From an uncultured Bacteroidota bacterium (lineage in GTDB: Bacteria; Bacteroidota; Bacteroidia; Bacteroidales; P3): a stretch of 64,000 bases of DNA. Numbering within the stretch: position 1 is the stretch's first letter; every line of letters starts with the position of its first letter. The notes beneath the pieces are model-generated. The model was given only the letters and a program-made list of their open reading frames with translations. It was not told the origin of the DNA and searched no databases. The DNA lies in the NCBI GenBank assembly GCA_902788805.1, contig CADALO010000003.1, forward strand, positions 124,001-188,000, in the 5' to 3' direction. The translations under genes were made by a program, and so were the position numbers. Positions 59,141 through 64,000 of the stretch are shown piece by piece.

Positions 59141-59902
59141 ATGGAACATACAGACCGATTGGAAGAAATAGACAAAGAACAACGCGAGAAAGAGGCACAG
59201 AACAATGATGTCGACGATGCCAAAGTGTTCGCGGAAACTGTATATGAGGCCGCAACACCGCCAAAGGGAGAACCGGCAATTCCGCTGCTTTCGCAAGAAG
59301 AAATAGAGGATGAAGAGCCTCCTCGTATCAATATGACGGCAGTCGTTTGCACCGCTATTGTGGCCGTCTGTGCGACAATAATTCTCTGTGTTGCACAACC
59401 TTGGAAGAACAATGATGAGCAGGAGCCGGTGCAAGTGGCACAAGTGGAGAATGATGATGTCAATCAGGTGGTTAAGGAGACACTAAAGCCTAACGACACC
59501 AAGCCTGTTGAGGCCGTAAAAAAGGAAGAGCCGGTGAAAAAGGTGGAACCTGCAAAGGAAGAGCCGAAGAAAGAGCCTTCAAAAGCTGCTGAAAGCACAT
59601 TGCCAGTCATTAAGGTGACCAAAACAGGGACGCAGAATCCTTACAACAATGTGCGTCTGATTGACGCTTCGAGCCGTCTGCTCACCAAGAATGAAGTGTC
59701 ACAGATGACCAAGCAAGAACTGTCGCTTGCTCGTAATGCCATCTATGCCCGCCACGGATATCAGTACAAAAACGCAGAGTTGTCTGAATTCTTTGGGAGG
59801 CAGCCGTGGTTCAAGCCTACCGACGTAAAGATGGAAGATATTCCGTTTACAAAGATAGAACTTGACAATATCCGTCTCATAAAGGCGCAGGAAAAGAATT
59901 GA
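59141..59902 (+). CDS. YARHG domain membrane protein
   Basis: 253 residues. Acidic cytoplasmic N-terminus, one membrane segment (residues 65-87), a long Pro/Glu/Lys-rich linker (about 95-150), and a C-terminal YARHG domain with LARNAIYARHGYQY (196-209) and FGRQPWFKP. YARHG domains are extracellular and common in Bacteroidota and Firmicutes; a role in cell-wall or surface protein binding is presumed. It follows the giant protein gene by 94 bases and may be expressed with it. Confidence 0.85.
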   Translation: MEHTDRLEEIDKEQREKEAQNNDVDDAKVFAETVYEAATPPKGEPAIPLLSQEEIEDEEPPRINMTAVVCTAIVAVCATIILCVAQPWKNNDEQEPVQVAQVENDDVNQVVKETLKPNDTKPVEAVKKEEPVKKVEPAKEEPKKEPSKAAESTLPVIKVTKTGTQNPYNNVRLIDASSRLLTKNEVSQMTKQELSLARNAIYARHGYQYKNAELSEFFGRQPWFKPTDVKMEDIPFTKIELDNIRLIKAQEKN

Positions 59903-59921
59903 TAATAAAGCTGTTGAATAA

Positions 59922-60632
59922 ATGTCAGGTCGATTAATTCTCTTTCCTGTCCCGATAGGCGCCGAAGATGTGGAAGCATCATTGCCAGCATACAACCTGC
60001 AGTTGCTGAACGGTTGCCACACTTTTATTGTTGAAGAACTGCGCACCGCAAGGCGGTTTTTGAAACACGTTGGCTATCAACAGTCTATTGACGAAACAAC
60101 TTTTCACATCTTAAACGAACACACCGAACCTGCCGAAATAGGCCATTATCTTGACCCCATTGACAAAGGAGAGGATGTGGGGCTGCTGAGTGAGGCTGGG
60201 TTGCCCTGTGTGGCCGACCCTGGAGCTCTTGTTACTCGAATGGCACAGAGTAAATGCGTTGAGATAGTGCCACTTGTCGGTCCGTCGTCTCTGATGCTTG
60301 CGCTTATGGCCTCAGGACTCAACGGACAGCAGTTTGCCTTTCTGGGTTATCTGCCTGTCGACCGTCATCAGCGTGCTGCAGCCATTCGCAGCATTGAGCA
60401 AACAGCAATACGTACCGGACAGACGCAAATATTCATCGAAGCCCCTTATCGAAACAACCAAATGCTTGAGGCTCTGTCTGATACTTGCCATCCCGAGACA
60501 CTTATCTGTGTTGCTTGCGATCTTACACTTGCGTCGCAGACGGTTCGTACCTTAACAGCTGCCCAATGGCGCAAGCAGCGGCAAAATATTAATTTGCACA
60601 AACGCAATACAGTATTTCTTGTTGGTGTTTGA
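59922..60632 (+). CDS. SAM-dependent tetrapyrrole-methylase-fold methyltransferase (RsmI-like)
   Basis: 236 residues. Related to 16S rRNA C1402 2'-O-methyltransferase RsmI. LLSEAGLPCVADPGALV (about 89-105) and GPSSLMLALMASGL (about 120-133) form the cofactor pocket; FLGYLP follows near 141. It is slightly shorter than typical RsmI (about 280), lacking its N-terminal extension, so the common Bacteroidota short form is likely. Starts 19 bases after the YARHG gene. Confidence 0.82.
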   Translation: MSGRLILFPVPIGAEDVEASLPAYNLQLLNGCHTFIVEELRTARRFLKHVGYQQSIDETTFHILNEHTEPAEIGHYLDPIDKGEDVGLLSEAGLPCVADPGALVTRMAQSKCVEIVPLVGPSSLMLALMASGLNGQQFAFLGYLPVDRHQRAAAIRSIEQTAIRTGQTQIFIEAPYRNNQMLEALSDTCHPETLICVACDLTLASQTVRTLTAAQWRKQRQNINLHKRNTVFLVGV

Positions 60633-60651
60633 ATTATTTTTCGTAAATTTG
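60622..60651 (+). promoter_or_regulatory. Promoter before gamma-lyase gene (TTG-N19-TAAATTTG)
   Basis: TAAATTTG at 60644-60651, TTG at 60622-60624 with a 19-base spacer; 64 bases before the start. Confidence 0.6.
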
Positions 60652-60715
60652 CAATCTCTTTTGAATGTAAAAACTGAACTTTTTTGAACAATATATTAAT
60701 GTAAAATAACTGATT

Positions 60716-61927
60716 ATGCAAAAATTTGATCCTGCAACAGCAATCCAGCGCATCGACGGACGCGATGCCAACCGTGGTGTTAACCCCGCAATCTGCGATA
60801 GCGCCACTTTCACTTTCCCCGAAGCTCATCTTATGACTGAGACCTTCCACGGCGAAACCGAGGGCTACTTCCTCTACAGCCGTCACTGGAACCCCTCCAA
60901 CCTTGCTCTTTGTCAGCGTCTTGCCGCTATGGAAGGCACTGATATGGCTTGGGTTACAGGCTCCGGCCTCGCTGCTATCACTAGCGCCCTTCTCCACGAA
61001 GTCAATGCAGGCGACCACATCGTCGCTTCTATGACCACCTATGGCGGCACCTTCGCTTTTATGGCCAACTACCTGAAGAAGTTCAACGTCAGCGCTACCT
61101 TCGTGAATATGCAGAACCTCGATGCTGTCAAGAAAGCCCTTGCCGAGCATCCCAACACAAAGGTCGTCTACACCGAAACGATGAACAACCCCCTGCTCCG
61201 CATCGCCAACATCCCCGAACTGAGCAAGATGGCCCACGCTGCCGGTGCTAAACTTATTGTCGACAACACCTTCACCCCGATGATTTTCAACCCCTGCCGC
61301 CTTGGCGCCGACATCACCGTTTACTCGATGACTAAGTACATCAACGGTACCAACGACTGCGTCGCAGGTGCTATCTGCGGCAGCGCCGACTATATCAACA
61401 GCCTCATCGATGTCAACAACGGTACTTGTATGCTCCTTGGCCCCGTGCTGGATCCTATGCGCAGCGCCTCTATCAACAAGAACCTCCACACCCTCCACAT
61501 CCGTATGAAGAAGCACGGCGAAAACGCTATGTACCTTGCAAAACGCTTCAAAGAGGTCGGTTTCAAATACAACTACCCCGGTCTGCCTGAGCATCCCGAC
61601 TATGAGCTCTTCTGCTCGATGATGAACGAAGGCTACGGCTTTGGCGGTATGATCAGCATCGATATGGGCACCGCTGAGGCTGCCAGCAAGATTATGGAAA
61701 TTATGCAGCGCAAGGGCGTAGGTTACCTTGCCGTCTCGCTGGGCTACTTCAAGACCCTTTTCTCCAACTCCGGCAAGTCGACCTCGAGCGAAGTTCCAGA
61801 GGATATCCAGAAAGAAATGGGTATGAGCGAAGGCCTTATCCGCTTCTCGATGGGTCTCGACAACGACATTGAGGCTACATTCCAGCTCATCAAAGAGTCG
61901 GTCGACGAGTACAACGCAAGCAAGTAA
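60716..61927 (+). CDS. Methionine gamma-lyase / trans-sulfuration family PLP enzyme
   Basis: 403 residues, Cys/Met metabolism fold-type I. YSRHWNPSNLALCQRLAAME (about 54-73) is the conserved loop; SMTKYINGTND has the PLP lysine at Lys207; SGKSTSSEVP near the C-terminus. Homologues act as methionine gamma-lyase, cystathionine gamma-synthase or O-acetylhomoserine sulfhydrylase; a lyase is favoured from overall similarity, but the exact reaction is open. Own promoter, followed by repeats. Confidence 0.85.
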   Translation: MQKFDPATAIQRIDGRDANRGVNPAICDSATFTFPEAHLMTETFHGETEGYFLYSRHWNPSNLALCQRLAAMEGTDMAWVTGSGLAAITSALLHEVNAGDHIVASMTTYGGTFAFMANYLKKFNVSATFVNMQNLDAVKKALAEHPNTKVVYTETMNNPLLRIANIPELSKMAHAAGAKLIVDNTFTPMIFNPCRLGADITVYSMTKYINGTNDCVAGAICGSADYINSLIDVNNGTCMLLGPVLDPMRSASINKNLHTLHIRMKKHGENAMYLAKRFKEVGFKYNYPGLPEHPDYELFCSMMNEGYGFGGMISIDMGTAEAASKIMEIMQRKGVGYLAVSLGYFKTLFSNSGKSTSSEVPEDIQKEMGMSEGLIRFSMGLDNDIEATFQLIKESVDEYNASK

Positions 61928-62080
61928 TCACTTTTCTTGGGGAGTTAAAGGAAGTTAGAGAAGTTAAAGGAAGTTAGGAGACAATACGTTAAAGACGACT
62001 CATTTGTCCCTTAATTCCCTTTAACACCCCTCAATTTCCCTCTAACTCCCCTTATAGTTTAATCTTCAAAACAAAAACCT
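61928..62080. repeat. Palindromic array AGTTAAAGGA / TCCCTTTAAC
   Basis: Left arm GGGGAGTTAAAGGAAGTTAG and GAAGTTAAAGGAAGTTAGG, centre around ACAATACGTTAAAGACGACTC, right arm CCCTTAATTCCCTTTAACACC and CCCTCTAACTCCCC. Fills the gap before the GlsB gene. Confidence 0.82.
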
Positions 62081-62326
62081 ATGAACATTATTGTCAGTAT
62101 CATTATCGGAGCTCTGGCTGGCTTCCTTGCCGGCAAGATTATGAAAGGCTCGGGCTTCGGCTTTATCGTTAACCTTATTGTCGGTATCGTCGGCGGTTTT
62201 ATCGGCGGCAACGTATTGTCGTGGATTGGCATTAGCTGGGGCGGCACATTCGTCGGTGCACTTGTAACCTCTATCATTGGCGCAGTTCTGCTGCTGTGGC
62301 TTATTTCGCTCATTAAGAAAAAATAA
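62081..62326 (+). CDS. GlsB/YeaQ/YmgE family membrane protein
   Basis: 81 residues with three glycine-rich hydrophobic segments (about 2-20, 27-50, 56-77). IIIGALAGFLAGKIMKG and IVGIVGGFIGG are the family hallmark of transglycosylase-associated/general stress proteins. It is an inner-membrane protein of unknown mechanism. Lies between two large repeat arrays. Confidence 0.88.
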   Translation: MNIIVSIIIGALAGFLAGKIMKGSGFGFIVNLIVGIVGGFIGGNVLSWIGISWGGTFVGALVTSIIGAVLLLWLISLIKKK

Positions 62327-62558
62327 GTTTAAAAAGGGTTAAAAGGTTGTAAGGGTTTGAAAGGTTATAAAGGTTTAAAAGGTTTAAAAGGTTATAAAGG
62401 TTTAAAAGGTTTAAAAGGTTATAAAGGTTTAAAGTCATAATCCTTTCAACCTTCCAACCTTCCAACCTTCTAACCCTCCTACCTTCTAACCCTCCTACCT
62501 TCTAACCCTCCAACCTTCCAACCTTCTAACCCTCCAACCTTTCAACCCTCCACCCCCT
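62327..62558. repeat. Large palindromic array AAAGGTTATAAAGGTTT / CAACCTTCCAACC
   Basis: Left arm (about 62330-62440) of AAAAGGTT and ATAAAGGTTT words, 9-10-base period; right arm (about 62440-62558) of CAACCTTC, TAACCCTC and TACCTTCT words. Complementary arms, so a strong hairpin is expected between the GlsB and elbB genes. Confidence 0.88.
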
Positions 62559-62559
62559 T

Positions 62560-63216
62560 ATGAAAAAAATAGCTGTAATCCTCTCTGGCTGTGGCAACCG
62601 CGATGGCAGTGAGTTGCAAGAAACCCTTGGCCTCCTGCTTGCCATCGACCGTCACAATATGATTTACCAATGCTTTGCACCCTGCATAGATTTCGACGTG
62701 GTGTCATATCTTGACAATAGTGGAGAAACTGGTGAGGTCCGTGACCTTTATGCCGAAGCAGCACGCATAGCTCGTGGCAACATCAAGCCTCTTGGCGAGT
62801 ACAATCCTGCCGACTATGATGCATTGGCTCTTCCTGGCGGTATGGGCGCTGCCCGCAACCTGTCGACCTATGCTTTCGACGGTGCCAATATGACGGTGCT
62901 GCCCGAAGTTGAGAAAGCCATCATTGATACCCACTCTGCCTCAAAGCCTGTCGTTGCTATGTGCATAGCACCGATGGTACTTGCCAAGGTGCTGGGGCCT
63001 TTTGGTGTAAAACTCACGCTTGGCGACACATCGGCAGCCTCTAAAGCCGCAGTACAAATGGGTGCTGTCCACGAGGTCTGTGCCGCTACCGAGATATGTG
63101 TGGACGAGCACAACCGCGTCATTACAACGCCGGCCTATATGGTTGCTACCCACATCAGCCAAATCTTCGACGGTGCCGAGAATATGATTGCCCGCCTTGG
63201 ACAGATGCTTGCATAA
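62560..63216 (+). CDS. elbB: Isoprenoid biosynthesis-associated glyoxalase III-like protein ElbB
   Basis: 218 residues of the DJ-1/PfpI superfamily. VILSGCGNRDGSELQE near the N-terminus, LALPGGMGAARNL (89-101), and the nucleophile elbow AMCIAP with Cys135. ElbB homologues are linked to isoprenoid synthesis in E. coli and have glyoxalase III activity in vitro. Single gene; the 3' side holds a small palindromic array. Confidence 0.9.
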   Translation: MKKIAVILSGCGNRDGSELQETLGLLLAIDRHNMIYQCFAPCIDFDVVSYLDNSGETGEVRDLYAEAARIARGNIKPLGEYNPADYDALALPGGMGAARNLSTYAFDGANMTVLPEVEKAIIDTHSASKPVVAMCIAPMVLAKVLGPFGVKLTLGDTSAASKAAVQMGAVHEVCAATEICVDEHNRVITTPAYMVATHISQIFDGAENMIARLGQMLA

Positions 63217-63252
63217 AGCGCCATCCTTGTCTGGACGAGACAACATCTATTT

Positions 63253-63321
63253 CTGAACACGGATTGTACGGATAGAACGGATGAAGAATCCGTGTTAATC
63301 CGTATAATCCGTGTTCAAATA
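63253..63321. repeat. Palindromic array ACGGAT / ATCCGT
   Basis: Left arm GAACACGGATTGTACGGATA and ACGGATG; right arm AATCCGTGTTAATCCGTATA and ATCCGTGTTC. Lies between elbB (plus) and the T9SS protein (minus), so it could terminate both. Confidence 0.85.
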
Positions 63322-63345
63322 TATACAGAGCCTCTGTTTCCGCTC

Positions 63346-64000
63346 TCACTTCAGCGCCAGCTTCTTCACCGCCTTGCCCTGTGCGGTGTGGATGGTCACT
63401 ATCACCGTGCCGCGGGGCCAGGTCGAAGTGTCAAACTCGGCAGTGTCGGCTGTTACAGGCAGCTCGAGCAGCGTGCGACCCTGAAGGTCGGTCACAACTA
63501 TGCGCGTCATAGCCACAGGCGATGCCACCTGCACCCGCGTCGTGGCGGGATTGGGGCGCAGCGACACCTGTTCCTGCAGCACGGCGTTGATGCCCTCCGT
63601 AGTCGTGTCGGTCCACGTCGTCATCGTGTCAAACGAGAACCACTCCGACATCGCGTCGCTGTGGCTGCAGTAGTTGCGCATACGCACCTCGTAGACCGTG
63701 CGGGGCTCCAGGCCACTCATCATCAACGTGCCGTAGCCGTAGTAGTTGCGCGTGATGTGAGGCTTCGACGTACCCTCGCCTTCGGCGAACCCTGCCGGAC
63801 CGTACTCTACGTCGGTATAGTCGGCCGAGTCGGGAATCCACCACGCCAATGCTATCGTAGTGTCCGTCACCGCGCAGTTGGTCACTGCCGGCACCGGCGG
63901 ACAGGCGTATGTAGTGCGAAATCCCACGCTCACCGTGTCGCTGTACTCCTCGGCATAGATGCACCAGCAGACCACACGCACCTCGTAGGCGGTGTTCTCG
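63346..64000 (-). CDS. T9SS type A sorting-domain protein, C-terminal part
   Basis: The frame ends at 63346 and runs off the right edge; the visible part has about 218 residues. It holds a fibronectin type III domain (PPVPAVTNC, IALAWWIPD, TVYEVRMRNYCSH) and then the sorting domain: SLRPNPATTRVQVA, VVTDLQGRTLLELPV, WPRGTVIVTIHT, KAVKKLALK. The sorting signal sends it through T9SS. The catalytic or binding part lies beyond the window. Confidence 0.9.
   Translation of the reverse strand, partial: ENTAYEVRVVCWCIYAEEYSDTVSVGFRTTYACPPVPAVTNCAVTDTTIALAWWIPDSADYTDVEYGPAGFAEGEGTSKPHITRNYYGYGTLMMSGLEPRTVYEVRMRNYCSHSDAMSEWFSFDTMTTWTDTTTEGINAVLQEQVSLRPNPATTRVQVASPVAMTRIVVTDLQGRTLLELPVTADTAEFDTSTWPRGTVIVTIHTAQGKAVKKLALK

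Overview
The window looks like chromosome of an anaerobic Bacteroidota, most probably a Bacteroidales species. Evidence: repeated TTTG-N(about 19)-TAnnTTTG promoters instead of sigma70 boxes, poor Shine-Dalgarno sites, an UpxY/NusG-like antiterminator, MeaB, PPi-type phosphofructokinase signatures, and large secreted proteins with gliding-motility-associated (CHU_C) or type A T9SS C-terminal domains. No plasmid, phage or rRNA signal was seen. Most of the window is housekeeping and central metabolism; the unusual part is the non-coding DNA.

Layout. 1-4733: end of an NtrC-type regulator, aroA, a probable structured RNA, then (minus) miaA, CCA-adding/poly(A) polymerase-like enzyme and a MORN lipoprotein. 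4739-9003: meaB, tRNA-Met(CAT) with promoter and terminator, hemW, flavodoxin lipoprotein, anmK. 9184-13779: ridA, acyl-CoA dehydrogenase, etfB, etfA, LiaF-like membrane protein. 13980-15110: AT-rich islet with wrecked pieces of a type I restriction locus (HsdR N-terminus, BRO-N fragment) and a lipoprotein. 15192-21405: a run of small metabolic and repair genes (iminopeptidase, TSCPD, epimerase, SDR, GNAT, AlkD-like, MalY-like). 21402-25920 (minus): rdgB, bifunctional nuclease, punA, patatin-barrel protein. 26438-27670: PPi-dependent pfp. 27755-32265 (minus): sppA, SUMF1-like, aguB, aguA. 32402-34812: S41 protease and an unknown. 35450-40410: UpxY-like protein, trkA, two trkH. 40495-45968: ftsE, OmpA, FemAB/GNAT-like, methyltransferase, rlmH, DRTGG protein, PHP phosphoesterase. 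46723-59902: C10 peptidase with T9SS-type tail, a 2403-residue CUB/Fn3/PKD adhesin-like protein, YARHG membrane protein. 59922-64000: RsmI-like methyltransferase, methionine gamma-lyase-like enzyme, GlsB-like membrane protein, elbB, and the C-terminus of another T9SS cargo protein.

How the genes fit together. The acyl-CoA dehydrogenase with EtfAB forms an electron-transferring acyl-CoA redox unit; MeaB implies a B12-dependent methylmalonyl-CoA mutase elsewhere; the aguA-aguB pair converts agmatine to putrescine; TrkA with two TrkH subunits is a potassium uptake cluster. The secreted peptidase and the giant protein share a C-terminal module and probably leave the cell by T9SS.

The most striking feature is a pervasive repeat architecture. 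Many intergenic gaps hold several tandem copies of a short word (6-11 bp), often followed by inverted copies of the same word, giving long hairpins. The word differs from gap to gap but the design is the same. Three elements have an 11-bp period; one (46105-46201) is a perfect 97-bp palindrome, and another exists in two near-identical inverted copies (26058-26142 and 35211-35304). A 7-bp GGAGAAC-type repeat also lies in frame inside rdgB and inside the C10 peptidase gene. Two MITE-like elements with matching ends are present too. This family of structures is the best candidate for something undescribed here.
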